A stretch of 64,000 nt of DNA from Diplonema papillatum (GCA_030068145.1 JAPJBO010000234.1:186001-250000), one strand, 5' to 3'. Positions 19,383 through 29,928 are shown, numbered from the stretch's first letter. The notes: generated by a model from the sequence alone, not told the origin. A program made the numbers and translations.

Positions 19383-19465
19383 GTGTAAGTTTAGAGATCT
19401 GGGAGGTTCAAGTCTCCGGGTGACCATTGTCGTAAAGGTTCCTTTAAGGTATCGTATACCAATGT
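19383..19465 (-). promoter_or_regulatory. Recurrent gene-upstream element
   Basis: gggaggttcaagtctccggg, gaccattgtcgtaaaggttc and taaggtatcgtatacc follow the same block order as the copies at 3249 and 25420. The ggttcaagtctcc segment resembles a tRNA-type B box, a possible hint of RNA polymerase III ancestry. Confidence 0.35.
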
Positions 19466-19599
19466 GCGTGTCCTTCTGGGAGGCTATGGTCCTATGCCGA
19501 GTTCAGGAACCGGGACGATGTGTGCTTCGCGCATTGCTCAGAACGAAAGAGTGCTTCCAGGACATGTTGAACAGTACTAGGAGCAGCTCCTTTGTCGGC

Positions 19600-20040
19600 T
19601 CCTCCACGTGGGATGGCAGCTGGCAACCTTCGCGCGTATTTGATACAAGCAGGTTCCACGTTGTGATTGTGTAGTTGGCAACCGTTGCGAGTGCTTAATA
19701 CAAGCAGGTTTCGCGTTGTAATTGTGTAGTTGGCAACCGTCGCGAGTACTTGATACAAGCAGGTTCCACGTTGTGATTGTGCAGTTGGCAACCGTCGCGA
19801 GTACTTGATACAAACAGGTGCCACGTTGTGATTGTGTTAGTTGACAACCGTCGCAAGTACTTAATACCAGCAGGTTCCATGTTGTGATTGTCTAATTGCA
19901 ACCGTCGCGAGTACTTAATACAAGCAGGTTTCGCGTTGAATTGTGTAGCTGGCAACCGTCGCGAGTACTTGATACAAGCAGGTTCCACGTTGTGATTGTG
20001 TTAGTTGACAACCGTCGCGAGTACTTCATACAAGTGGGGT
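19600..20040. repeat. 55-bp minisatellite, about 8 units
   Basis: Units of 54-56 bp with the core caagcaggttccacgttgtg, attgtgtagttggcaaccgt, cgcgagtacttgata recur from about 19600 to 20040. Some units differ by one-base indels, so open frames across the array have no coding meaning. There are no spacers, so this is not a CRISPR array. Confidence 0.9.
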
Positions 20041-20324
20041 AAGTGTAAGAAAGGGAAAGATGCAAACCAAGTTCCATGGTCGGCTCGTGCTTGAAATTGT
20101 TCACGCATCGGCGGAAGCAGAAGTTGTTGGCGGTCTGGGAGGGGTTCGTCCATCCTGCCGCCTTCGTGATGGCCATCAGTGGATCTGCTTGCGCCTCCAT
20201 CGTTACGCTCTTTGCTCCCCCCCTCCTCCAGTCCCAGTGGCTTCGACACGACCTTTCGTTATGTGTTCGAGGATGGGCACAAACACAAGAAAGTGTACTA
20301 TAATGGGAATTGTCCCGCACATTT

Positions 20325-20440
20325 GACCCGAAAGCCAGCAAACCCCGAAAATCGTTTTCGACCGGGAAAAGGTCCTCGGCCGGGTTCGCACCCGGGCCTC
20401 CAGGCCCGAAGTATGCAAAATACCCGGTGCCAAAAATGGG
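20325..20440 (-). repeat. SINE-like repeat, copy 1 (tRNA-derived family)
   Basis: The minus strand contains a B-box-like gggtgcgaacccgg followed by a tail (ccttttcccggtcgaaaacg, ttcggggtttgctggctttc) that is shared with the copy at 30640-30765. The A-box half is not recognisable here, so this copy is diverged or 5'-truncated. Confidence 0.5.
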
Positions 20441-20589
20441 CCGAGAAACTCCCGGAGCGAGGTTGACTCCAGGGAACTAATTTATTATTTGGTGGTTTCG
20501 TACACTCGGCAAGAAGCAGCATCCTTGGGCCCGTGTGATCAGTCATATCTCGGTGGGCTGTGAATTCTCTTACGCTGAACCAACTGCGT

Positions 20590-20690
20590 GGTGTGCTCCG
20601 GGGAAAATCTTAGTTTAATGTTTAGACAGAGCACTGCCTCTCATGAATGGTTGATGCTAGCATCAAGTCTTCTTCGAGGAAGATGTTGTC
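20590..20690. repeat. Three-hairpin tail motif, solitary copy
   Basis: aatcttagtttaatgtttag precedes an imperfect agacag/ctgcct stem. Then come the perfect palindrome ttgatgctagcatcaa (20651-20666) and a third stem tcttcttcgaggaaga (20669-20684). The same three structures in the same order form the 3' end of the retroelement at 42714-42786. The third stem differs in sequence but still pairs. Confidence 0.55.
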
Positions 20691-20756
20691 TAGGAAATGG
20701 GATGCAAAATAGAGAGAGAGGGGGAGTTAACTGTGCGGTCAAAGTGTCTGGTGTGG

Positions 20757-21170
20757 GCGCACCCTCAAATCCAGTGTAAAATCCGGATGGGACACCCACA
20801 AATCCAGTGTGAAATCCGAGTGGGACACCCGCAAATCCAGTGTGAAATCCGAGTGGGACACCCGCAAATCCAGTGTGAAATCCGGGTGGGACATCCGCAA
20901 ATCCAGTGTGAAATCCGGGTGGGACACCCGCAAATCCAGTGTGAAATCCGGGTGGGACATCCGCAAATCCAGCGTGTAATCCGGGTGGGACATCCGCAAA
21001 TCCAGTGTGAAAACCGGGTGGGACACCCGCAAATCCAGTGTGAAATTCGGGTGGGACATTCGCAAATCCAGTGTGAAATCCGGGTGGGACACCCGTAAAT
21101 CCAGTGTGAAATCAGGGTGGGACATCCGCAAATCCACGTGGTGTGACACCGCAAATCCTGTGTGAATCCA
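20757..21170. repeat. 33-bp minisatellite, about 12 units
   Basis: The unit cgcaaatccagtgtgaaatc + cgggtgggacacc repeats every 33 bp with few changes. Because 33 is divisible by three, frames on both strands stay open and give 11-residue repeats (HPQIQCEIRVG or its antisense). This is not by itself evidence of a protein. Confidence 0.9.
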
Positions 21171-21689
21171 GTGCGATCACCCTGCGGGTGTCCCACAGCG
21201 AAAACAATCCCGTTTTTTATGCGGGTCATCGGCATGCTGTTGAGTACCACCGGATAGTTTCTGCTGCGATGAGTCGAGTGCGGCGAGAGGAAAGGAGACG
21301 CTTCGAAGGTCCTATCGAAGTGACTTGAACTGTAAGGCGCCAGTTGCTACTGGGGTTGTCCGGGGAAGGCTAGACAGGGAAACCGGTTCTGGCTCAAAGG
21401 GCGCCAGCGCCAACGGGCGGGATCATAAACCGTGGCTGGGATTCGAGCACGGTGGGAGAGATCCGAAGTCGCTCGCCATATGGCAGCAAGTGACTGTTCT
21501 CGCTGCCTGGTGGCCGAAATAAGAGGGAGAGGGTACAGAAGATGACGGTGTTTTAAAGCCCCCCACATGCAATGTGTCAGGGGAGCGGAATTACTCCGAG
21601 TAGGACCCTCTGTCACGATCAATTGGTATCTGAAACCACCTCCAGGATTTGAGTTCCGGATCGCATCGCTGTGAGGCGGCGTTTTTTCT

Positions 21690-21990
21690 TCAAAGCAGGG
21701 CACCAGGGAAAGCCTGCTACACGGGAGCCAAGCTGCACGTGTTCGGCGGTACTGCAGAGCCGCGGGCCTACGGGTCAAGTGGCTACCGATTTCCAAACTA
21801 AAGCATCAAGGCGTGGCGCATCTTGGGGCTTGGCGCTTGCGCTGAACATAAGCTCGTCGAGACGGTCAGCCACACGGCAAAGCGGACGGGGTTGTGGCAC
21901 TGTGCTGCCTCCGACTCAAGCTTTGCAAGCTGTGGACCGTCAGGTTCCTGGACCAGGAACGGCCTTTTTCTTTTGCTTCTTTCTTCTTCA
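21690..21990 (+). repeat. Dispersed repeat family D1
   Basis: gggaaagcctgctacacggg, ggtactgcagagccgcgggc, aagtggctaccgatttcc, aagcatcaaggcgtggcgca and cttggggcttggcgcttgcg run in order. The same order is found inverted at about 35085-35265, with partial copies at 5550, 9985, 15500 and 17436. No coding capacity is evident. It is probably an old transposon. Confidence 0.6.
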
Positions 21991-22053
21991 TAGCAGGGCG
22001 GTAGCTTCTCTCTTTGGCCTGGAAACTCTGATCGCATCTCTTTTTTGCCTTTG

Positions 22054-22430
22054 GAATTCAATCACGGGTGACCCTTGAAGCGGAGTATAGCCCAATGAGT
22101 ACGTGCATGTGCGTGTTTCACGCAGAAAAGTAAACCTGCACCACTGATCGGACAGGCCGCCGTGACGTGGTCGCCGCCCTGGCACTTGGCGCAGTACATT
22201 TGCACGACATCCCAGCACTCGACGCCGGAGCCGCTGCACATCAGGTGGCCGGGCTCCGAGCACGCGGCGCAGACCACCCAAGACGGGGGGACCACAGCGT
22301 CGGCGGGCACCGGCACCTCTATTCTCCAGAGTTGCACGAACAGACTTGCCCGGAGCTGCATTGGACAGTCTATCACAGTCGGAACGCGAAGATCAAGACG
22401 AGCTGAAGAAGCGAAAGCACGACACTTCAC
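22054..22430 (-). pseudogene. 3' fragment of the Cys-rich zinc-protein gene
   Basis: 22054-22300 repeats 22519-22765, the end of the gene at 22584, including the last zinc motif (CAACSEPGHLMC, CAKCQGGDHVTAAC). A frameshift near the end alters the final residues, and the upstream part is unrelated sequence. It lies directly downstream of the full gene. Confidence 0.8.
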
Positions 22431-22583
22431 GTGGGAAGAGGTAACCGCCGCAGGTTCCTTGCTATGGAACCGAACACTATCACGGTGTACCGGCTTATTG
22501 GGTGTGTATGTGTCTTAAAATTCAATCACGGGTGACCCTTGAAGCGGAGTATAGCCCAATGTGTACGTGCTTGTGTGTGTGCT

Positions 22584-23519
22584 TCACGCAGAAAAGTAAA
22601 CCTGCGCCTGGATCGGACAGGCCGCCGTGACGTGGTCGTCGCCCTGGCACTTGGCGCAGTACATTTGCACAACATCCCAGCACTCAACACCAGAGCCGCT
22701 GCACATCAGGTGGCCGGGCTTCGAGCACGCTGCGCAGACCACCCAAGACGGGGGGACCACGGGTTCCACACCGTCGGCGGGCACCGACCCCCCAAGGGGG
22801 GGCCCCCGCGGGATTTCGTCGATGGCAGCCAGGAAGTTGGCTGCCGCCGGCAGCGGGATGGGCGCGGCCGCAGGGGCTGGCGAAGGGTGGGCGAGGGCAG
22901 CGGCGGTTGCGGGGCAGCGGTCGGTGGTGTGGTCACACAGCGGGCCACAGTGCACGCATGTCGACAGGTGGCTGGCGTGCAGCGACGGATCGTGAGGGTG
23001 GGCTTGCGCGTTGCAACCCGGGCACCACAGCGAGTCGCACACGACCAACGAAGGGGCGTGGAGCGAAGCGCAAATGGAGCAGTGTATCTTGTACTGCTGC
23101 GCGACGGAGTTCACGGCCGCGACGCATGTATCGTTCTCCGCGCATCCTTCGCAGTACACGTTGCCACACAGGGTGCAGTGCTGCACCGGCTTCGCGGGGC
23201 CCGACTCGAGGCAACACGAGATGAACGGTGCCTTGCACACGGTGCAGCTCGCCCGCTTTTCCGGGGCGTCCGCCCTGTTCCGCAGGAGCTTCAGCAAGAC
23301 CTCGGCCCGGACCGGCTGCGGGAAGCGGCACGCCGCCGGCGGCGGCTTCGGCGGGTGCTTCGAGGCGGCGGCGGCGTCTGCGCTGCGGGGGGCGCCGCCG
23401 TCGGGCCGCTGCTTCCGCTTCTTGGCCGCGGTTTGTTGCAGCCTCCGGCTGGCCTCCGTCGCCCGCTTCAGGTTCTCGAGCGTCGTGTTCTTCCTTGCAC
23501 TCGTCTGCTTGGGCGGCAT
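22584..23519 (-). CDS. Cys/His-rich zinc-binding protein
   Basis: The 311-residue protein starts MPPKQTSARKNTTLENLKRA with a basic, probably nuclear or nucleic-acid-binding N-terminus (KKRKQRP). A short hydrophobic/basic helix follows, then a series of zinc-ligand pairs: CTVC, CTLCGNVYCEGC, CSIC, CPGC, CVHCGPLCDH, CAACSKPGHLMC and CAKCQGDDHVTAAC. Spacing is reminiscent of treble-clef (RING/IBR-like) fingers ending in a zinc-knuckle-like module. I cannot assign it to a named family. A Pro/Ala linker (about 215-245) separates the last finger. The start is supported by identical starts in three truncated copies upstream. It is surrounded by its own 3' fragment downstream and 5' fragments upstream, so the locus is rearranging. 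Confidence 0.7.
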   Translation of the reverse strand: MPPKQTSARKNTTLENLKRATEASRRLQQTAAKKRKQRPDGGAPRSADAAAASKHPPKPPPAACRFPQPVRAEVLLKLLRNRADAPEKRASCTVCKAPFISCCLESGPAKPVQHCTLCGNVYCEGCAENDTCVAAVNSVAQQYKIHCSICASLHAPSLVVCDSLWCPGCNAQAHPHDPSLHASHLSTCVHCGPLCDHTTDRCPATAAALAHPSPAPAAAPIPLPAAANFLAAIDEIPRGPPLGGSVPADGVEPVVPPSWVVCAACSKPGHLMCSGSGVECWDVVQMYCAKCQGDDHVTAACPIQAQVYFSA

Positions 23520-23539
23520 CGTTGGAGGGGGGTGGGAGA

Positions 23540-23675
23540 AGTGTCTTAAATTAGCGTTTGGGCAGAATCCTGCCTCTCATGGGAGAAATTGCCCCAACCT
23601 CTCCCCTCTACTGCGGACGTTTACGATTTTCGCTTGAGAATCCGGGTTGGAGTCGTCGAAAGGGGTTTTATGTGG
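23540..23675 (-). promoter_or_regulatory. 5' flank: hairpin motif plus recurrent upstream element
   Basis: Within 60 bp of the ATG lies ttaaattagcgtttgggcag with stem GGCAG/CTGCC (23561-23574), related to the tail motif at 42714 and 11900. Further out, cgcttgagaatccgggttgg, gtcgtcgaaagg (23632-23660) is the recurrent upstream element. The same pair precedes each truncated copy (about 23990 and 24085, 24640 and 24705, 25060 and 25155). Confidence 0.45.
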
Positions 23676-23949
23676 CACAGTTGTAAAAGTGTGCTGCGAT
23701 GAAATCGTGCAGTTTGTCTGTCTTGTACACGGTATTGCCACGCACATTGCCACACACGGTGCAGTGCTGCACCGGCTTCGGCGGGTGCTTGGAGGCGGCG
23801 GCGGCGTCTGCGCTGCGGGGGGCGCCGCCGTCGGGCCGCTTCTTCCGCTTCTTGGCCGCGGTTTGCTGCAGCCTCCGGCTGGCCTCCGTCGCCCGCTTCA
23901 GGTTCTCGAGCGTCGTGTTCTTCCTTGCACTCGTCTGCTTGGGCGGCAT
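23668..23949 (-). pseudogene. Internally deleted 5' copy of the zinc-protein gene (1)
   Basis: Codons 1-59 equal those of the full gene. The frame then jumps from SKHPPKP to VQHCTVCGN, joining two places that share Lys-Pro codons, and ends in VYKTDKLHDFIAAHFYNC before a stop. This tail is shared by the other truncated copies but is absent from the full gene. It retains one Cys pair only. The copy at 24742-25023 is essentially identical. Confidence 0.8.
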
Positions 23950-24158
23950 CGTTGGAGGGGGGTGGGTGAAGTGTCTTATGTTAGCGTTTGGGCAGAATCC
24001 TGCCTCTCATGGGAGGGAAGTGCCCACACCTCTCTCTGCCCCCTCCACTGTAGACGGTTTTCTTTCAGAATGACAATTTTCGCTTGAGAATCCGGGGCTT
24101 TGAAGTCGTCGAAAAAGGGGATTTTTGTGCGGTACAATAATGTAAGTGTAAGTCCACA

Positions 24159-24593
24159 CTAAATTAGTGCTGCGATGAAATCGTGCGGTTTGTTCATCTT
24201 GTACACGGCAATGTCGCAGCCCATGCAGTACACGTTGCCACACAGGGTGCAGTGCTGCACCGGCTTCGCGGGGCCCGACTCGAGGCAACACGAGATGAAC
24301 GGTGCCTTGCACACGGTGCAGCTCGCCCGCTTTTCCGGGGCGTCCGCCCTGTTCCGCAGGAGCTTCAGCAAGACCTCGGCCCGGACCGGCTGCGGGAAGC
24401 GGCACGCCGCCGGCGGCGGCTTCGGCGGGTGCTTCGAGGCGGCGGCGGCGTCTGCGCTGCGGGGGGCGCCGCCGTCGGGCCGCTTCTTCCGCTTCTTGGC
24501 CGCGGTTTGCTGCAGCCTCCGGCTGGCCTCCGTCGCCCGCTTCAGGTTCTCGAGCGTCGTGTTCTTCCTTGCACTCGTCTGCTTGGGCGGCAT
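24159..24593 (-). pseudogene. 3'-truncated copy of the zinc-protein gene (2)
   Basis: Codons 1-124 match the full gene through CTLCGNVYC. The frame then ends with MGCDIAVYKMNKPHDFIAALI, a variant of the same tail as in the deleted copies. It has four to six of the zinc ligands, so a small protein could still be made. Confidence 0.8.
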
Positions 24594-24741
24594 CGTTGGA
24601 GGGGGGTGGGAGAAGTGTCTTAAATTAGCGTTTGGGCAGAATCCTGCCTCTCATGGGAGAAATTGCCCCAACCTCTCCCCTCTACTGCGGACGTTTACGA
24701 TTTTCGCTTGAGAATCCGGGTTGGAGTCGTCGAAAGGGGTT

Positions 24742-25023
24742 TTATGTGGCACAGTTGTAAAAGTGTGCTGCGATGAAATCGTGCAGTTTGTCTGTCTTGT
24801 ACACGGTATTGCCACGCACATTGCCACACACGGTGCAGTGCTGCACCGGCTTCGGCGGGTGCTTGGAGGCGGCGGCGGCGTCTGCGCTGCGGGGGGCGCC
24901 GCCGTCGGGCCGCTTCTTCCGCTTCTTGGCCGCGGTTTGCTGCAGCCTCCGGCTGGCCTCCGTCGCCCGCTTCAGGTTCTCGAGCGTCGTGTTCTTCCTT
25001 GCACTCGTCTGCTTGGGCGGCAT
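24742..25023 (-). pseudogene. Internally deleted 5' copy of the zinc-protein gene (3)
   Basis: It encodes the same 93 residues as 23668-23949. The offset between the two, and between 23519 and 24593, is 1074 bp, so copies (2) and (3) arose as one tandem block duplication. A further tail-only remnant (VYKINELHDFNAALI) lies at about 25225-25285. Confidence 0.8.
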
Positions 25024-25419
25024 CGTTGGAGGGGTGGGGGAATGTCTTATGTTAGCGTTTGGGCAGAAGCCTGCCTCTCATGGGAGGGAAGTGCCCACAC
25101 CTCTCTCTGCCCCCTCCACTGTAGACGGTTTTCTTTCAGAATGACAATTTTCGCTTGAGAATCCGGGGCTTTGAAGTCGTCGAACAAGGGGTTATTGTGC
25201 GGTACAATAATGTAAGTGTAAGTGCACACTAAATTAGTGCTGCGTTGAAATCGTGCAGTTCGTTTATCTTGTACACGGCTCTCCAAACGAGGATTCGCGA
25301 GCCGAAGCCCAGTTTGTCGCTGGAAACGGATAAGCTACGGATCCGAAGACCTTAACCCCCACAAGGGAGCAGCAGTCATCTTCCCCATCTTCCCACCATT
25401 GGTTTCTAGCGTTTATTGT

Positions 25420-25590
25420 GGTTTAGAGGTTCGGTGTTTTAGGGTCTCCGGTTGACCATTGAGGCTGTGCGGCAGGTAGTATGAGGGTAGTGGGTGTGCT
25501 TATACACTTTAACTGCGGCTAGCCATGTTTGTAAGTGTTGCGACCGACACCAAGAAGAAATTCGCTTAAAATTTAGTCTTGGGCCCCCCA
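25420..25590 (-). promoter_or_regulatory. Recurrent gene-upstream element, long solitary copy
   Basis: ggttcggtgttttagggtct, ccggttgaccattgaggctg, cggctagccatgtttg, gaccgacaccaag and tagtcttgggccccccat match the long copy at 11585-11800 and the copy at 63838-63960. No intact gene starts just to its left; only degraded DNA (25290-25400) is there. Confidence 0.4.
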
Positions 25591-25597
25591 TTGGTTT

Positions 25598-25827
25598 TTA
25601 GTAAAAGCGACAACAACAGAGTCGTGGGATATCGTTGTTGCGGCCTCCCGCCCATTCTACACCTCTCGTGTCGGGCATTGTCACAGGCACATTCCCACAT
25701 AGGGTGCGGTTGCTGCACCGGCTGCGCGTGGCCAGGCAACACGAGACGAACGGTGCCTTGCACACGCTGCAACTCACCCGCTTTCCCGGGGCGTCCGTTC
25801 TGTTCCACACTACTGACGGTTGACTAG
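25598..25827 (-). pseudogene. Diverged middle fragment of the zinc-protein gene
   Basis: The frame contains RTDAPGKRVSCSVCKAPFVS and LCGNVPV, matching codons about 85-125 of the full gene with many substitutions and an indel. It has no start and decays into unrelated residues. It is older than the other fragments. Confidence 0.7.
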
Positions 25828-25870
25828 GCTTCAACATACAAACACGGCGCAGAATTGTGTGGGCATGCAA

Positions 25871-26379
25871 ACACGGCAGAGAATAGTTGACTGGACCTCA
25901 GTACAATCCAACCGCAGGGAGACCTCTGTATAGTGCTGCTCACGATTTGCGGGTGGCCGGCTGAGTCCCCGCAGAGTGCGCAGTGAGTTCATGTACTCAA
26001 AACAAATTTAGAATCGCGCTGGGCTGTGGTTCCGACCGGGCGACACCGAGAGCGTGAAGCTAGAAGGGAAGAAGCATGAGACTCATCACAGGTTCTCGAA
26101 CGTACTAGCAGGTCCACGCCGTTTGGCCAGCCATACAAGGCTACTTAGGAGTGGAGAAGGCAAGGGGGTAGCATTGAGCTGGAACAAGGCACAACCGGAA
26201 TCCGGAATCGGTGTTCCTTCTTGCATTCGTGGGGGCCCTGCCGTTTCGGCTTCGCCTCGGCCTCTGAGGAGTAGCGAACGCGTCAATAGCGTCCTGGGAG
26301 CTGAAATGGAAGCGCGCGGTTTCAATACACCACAGGCGGGACATGCAGCGGGTCCTCAGCGGTATCTCCATTGCGCAGA
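25871..26379. other. Intergenic, no gene recognised
   Basis: Mixed-composition DNA. An open plus-strand frame over 26054-26542 has no recognisable domain and runs into the tandem repeat that follows, so I do not call it. Confidence 0.4.
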
Positions 26380-26840
26380 ATCCACACCGGATGCTAGCCG
26401 GAAACGGCTCGATGACGCCTTGACTGGCAATGCGCCCGTAGTCCCGTGGGAATCTGGGTCGGCAGCACACGACCCAATACACCACAGCGAGACGTGGGAC
26501 GTCAACGTTGTCACCATTGCCGCGTGGATCGTGCAAACCTAGACCGGATGCGCCTTGACAGGCGATTGCGCAAATAGTCCCGTGGTAATCTGAGTTGGCA
26601 GCACGCGACCCAATACACCACAGCGAGACGTGGGTCCTCAACCGTACCACCATTGCCGTGTGTATCGTGCAAATCACAGCTATCAGCACCGGATGCTGAT
26701 AGCTGGAAACGGCGGAGCCTTGATTGGCGATTGCACCACTATGTATTAGTCCCACGAGAATCTGGGTTGGCAGCACGCGATCCAATACGCCTCAACAACG
26801 GCAGTGTGCGGTGCAACGTGCAGATTCACACGGACGCTGA
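26380..26840. repeat. ~150-bp imperfect tandem repeat, three units
   Basis: accggatgc, gccttga(c/t)tggc, tagtcccgtggga(a)tctg, ggcagcac(g/a)cgacccaatac and gacgtggg recur in order from about 26387, 26540 and 26687. Units differ by 10-20%, so the array is old. Frames through it are not conserved. Confidence 0.7.
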
Positions 26841-27049
26841 TACGTGGAACCACAATGGCTGATGCTATGTTCCCGCCTTCAAGTGGCAACCGCGCTTCTT
26901 TCAGCCACACGGGACTCGGTCCATCCCGGTGTGGGCAGGCTGGCGCTACACAAAGAACGCAACCCCGTTGCTACGAGCTCAGGCTCTCGGCGTCGACGCT
27001 CGCAATGTCCGCGAACGCAGCTACCTGTGGGTGTGGCTCGAGTAAGACG

Positions 27050-27510
27050 GGATTGGCGGCAATCTTAGTTTAATGTTCGTTTGGTGCTTAGCTGCAAGGG
27101 TCCTGCCAGTTGCAAAACTCAAATGCATAGTGTGGTACTCATCGGCATGCCGATGACTCCCCACTATCGCAACAATATTCCAGTCTCGAATGTGCTGTCG
27201 CCCACACGAAACACAGGTAAATCTGGGTTTCGGCTGCTACGAACAGGTTCCAGCTATACCCACCCCCAAGGAAAGAACACCAACTCGTCTTGACTGTCGG
27301 CAGACACACAACACAGGTCCTTAAAACTCGAAACAGCCTACAAAACAGGCGCTTCGTTTTGTTTGTGCGTGCCGGTTGATCGTTTTCCCACTTGTGTTTA
27401 CTCTTGTGTCATTTTCAGGAAGCAATTCTGATCGACCGCCAAAACACGCTGCCCACGCCCGTTTTGGCCTGCACAATACATTGAAGGGCAACCCGCAAGA
27501 TTGTTAGTAC
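27050..27510. other. Fragments of dispersed repeats
   Basis: 27063-27080 holds the start of the tail motif (cttagtttaatgtt). 27190-27245 is a piece of MITE family M1 (cccacacgaaacacaggtaa). 27345-27510 (gcgcttcgttttgtttgtgc, ccggttgatcgttttcccac, tgtgtcattttcag, acattgaagggcaacccgca) recurs at 33020-33165. The shared tgtcattttcag looks like a 3' splice signal. Confidence 0.5.
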
Positions 27511-27584
27511 TAAAAGCGATATTCGCCCCAGCCCGGAACCAGCTTGTGAACACTGCACTGCGCCGCTACACAGAACATGGTGCA

Positions 27585-28100
27585 CTAAGAAAGAGCTGGT
27601 GGATCTGACAGAAACGGGTTCGTCCAACGCCTACGCCCGGTATCGAACCCAGATTTGCCCGTGCTTTGCGTAAGCGACAGCACATTCTCTTCCTTCTGGG
27701 ATTTTGCTAACTCCATTTCGAGCACTTTCTGCAATGCAAAAGCTTTTACGACAGGAAGACGGCCCTGGGGTTTATTTGCCCGATCTGATACCGACACATC
27801 GCTTATGCCTATCCGTCCCTCCTGTCTTCGACGACGGTCCTTTCGGTTCACGAACCGTAACATGGGAATCAGACTGCAGCCGTTAGGCCTGTACTCCGAC
27901 GTAGTAGTAGTAGTAGTATGTGCCGTCTGCCGAAGCAGCCGGAGACAGCAGGCGCAGGGGGCAGGTCTTGCTTTACAATTCTCTTCTTCATGGAGACCCG
28001 CCCCCGGCAATCCCGACTGTCCAATCACTGTCGAGAAAGGTTTGTGCCCTATAGTGATGAGGTGGTTGACCAGGCCCCCACGAAGCCTTGTACACAACAC
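27585..28100 (-). CDS. Uncharacterised frame
   Basis: A 171-codon frame whose middle (VNRKDRRRRQEGRIGISDVS ... LQKVLEMELAKSQKEENVL) has protein-like, basic then helical composition. It also contains a Thr run from the tag/tag microsatellite at 27900-27918. No start or neighbour supports it and no family is recognised. It could be a remnant of a mobile-element protein. Confidence 0.22.
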   Translation of the reverse strand: MLCTRLRGGLVNHLITIGHKPFSTVIGQSGLPGAGLHEEENCKARPAPCACCLRLLRQTAHTTTTTTSEYRPNGCSLIPMLRFVNRKDRRRRQEGRIGISDVSVSDRANKPQGRLPVVKAFALQKVLEMELAKSQKEENVLSLTQSTGKSGFDTGRRRWTNPFLSDPPALS

Positions 28101-28389
28101 GGCTACAACACGAGGATGCAGCCCTGCTTAGGTGTGCACTCAGCCATCAGGCGACGAAAGAACATTTCCGGAGTTGGGGCTTGCACTGATACACGAAGCA
28201 ACGGACGATCAGCATCAACTGACCAAAGGTGATGAAAATGATAAGGCAAAAGTTTCTTGTTCTTCGCGTGTACAGGGTATAAACCTCTCTGGGGGGGTTT
28301 TCCTGTATTAGCACTTTTTCGTTGGCTTCGTTTTCTCTTTCATGTGCAACTGTTGTTCCGGAAATGTTCCCGTCAGTACAGATGTACTA

Positions 28390-29928
28390 TTAACCACTTC
28401 AGGACGAACTACCACTGTAGTGGTAGTTAACTCACGAAAGTTCGCGGGTGTCACGTTCGCGGGCGAGAGGTCAAATAATGGTCGAAAGTGGTCGCTGTTT
28501 GCTGTATCGGAAAGATCCGACACAAATCTTTGAAATGCGTCCTTCACCCGGGCAGAAATCCTGCTCCGACCTCCAACGGATACCTGAGATTCGCCATGGA
28601 GCCACCCTTTTCCCAAATTAACCCTGCCCCCCCCCGTCCTTAACAGTGGCTTATATACGGGTCTGGTGCTCGGACCAAGTCCGAGCAGTGATTTATATAT
28701 GGGTCTGGGGCTCGGGGCCACCCCGAGCGCGAAAAAAAAAAATTGAATTAATTTTGGGCTGGGGGTTGGGGTAGGGCCGGGCACTACCAACCGGGATCAG
28801 CGGGGGTGAGCCACAGGGGAGGGACGAAGCCATGGCGAAGCCATGGCGAAAGCCATGACGGAGCCATGGCGAAGCCATGGGGGCAGGAAGAGTAAAAAGG
28901 AGGCGGGGAAAGAGGAGGCAGGAGGGGAGGGCCAAAGGGGGTGGTGGGAGGCGAGACGTTGACTACCAAGTCTAACTAAATTTGGATTCAAAATTGAACG
29001 TTGACTACCAATTCTAATTAAATTTGGGATCGGAAATTGGACGTTGACTACCAATTCTAATTACATTTGGATTCAAAATTGGACGTTGACTACCAATTCT
29101 AATTAATTTTGGATCGGAAATTGGACGTTGACTACCAATTCTAATTCAATTTGGATTCAAAATTGGACGTTGACTACCAATTCTAATTAGATTTGGGTTC
29201 AAAATTGGACGTTGAAATTCTAATTAGATTTGGGTTCAAAATTGGACGTTGACTACCAATTCTAATTAAATTTGGGATCGGAAATTGGACGTTGACTACC
29301 AGTTCTAATTAGATTTGGGGTTTGGCATCAGACGTTGACTACCGGTTCTAATTGAATTTGGAATCAATACTGGTGCGGAAATTCTTCGCTGTATCGTACC
29401 GTGCGCTGGGGGGCGCTGCCCCCCAGACCCCCCCCTCTCTTACAAATTAGCTTAACCATTTTGTCTGATTCTTATTACCAACACTGAGGTTGAGTTGTGT
29501 TGGGATGGCATGGTAGTGCTTGACTACCAATTCTAATTAATTTTGGATCCCACACAGGACCCCGAGGGCGAAAAGGACTTTTCTACAGAGGAGGAAAAGC
29601 TATATAAACCCCTGAGTCCGAGCAAGGAAAAAAAAAAAAAAAGAAAGGCACAACTTGATGAGGGGCCAGTAGTAGTACTACATTACTACAGTGTACCACA
29701 CGAGCAGTACTGCAGTACCGGTTACACAATTACAGTTGACTCGCATCAAATTTCCTACAGTCTCGGTGGACTACAAAGCGGCTATGGCAATTCTTGCAGT
29801 GTGGCGCTACCATGAGCAAAACCCACCTGCACGTGCCGCAACTGGGATTTTTAGTAACTCCGAGCAACTTACGGACAGTTACGTGGGAGGACTTTTTATA
29901 TATAAGGCCCTGGTCCTTAAGTGGTTAA
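28390..29928. mobile_element. piggyBac-like nonautonomous element with TTAA target duplication
   Basis: TTAA at 28390-28393 is followed by ccacttcaggac, and gtccttaagtgg is followed by TTAA at 29925-29928. The 12-bp ends are inverted with one mismatch, and the TTAA duplication with CC-starting ends is the hallmark of piggyBac-type insertion. The 1.5-kb interior has no transposase. It holds a perfect palindrome (aactaccactgtagtggtagtt, 28407-28428), GC-rich DNA and an internal tandem repeat. Confidence 0.65.
28970..29370. repeat. Tandem ~44-bp repeat inside the TTAA element
   Basis: ttggacgttgactaccaatt, ctaattaaatttgg, then gatcggaaa or attcaaaa, recurs about eight times with small changes. 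A single further unit occurs at 29519-29545. Confidence 0.8.

Noticed and set aside
19600-21170. CRISPR-like arrays (55-bp and 33-bp repeats)
   Set aside because: Repeats are directly adjacent without unique spacers and the DNA is eukaryotic, so these are minisatellites.
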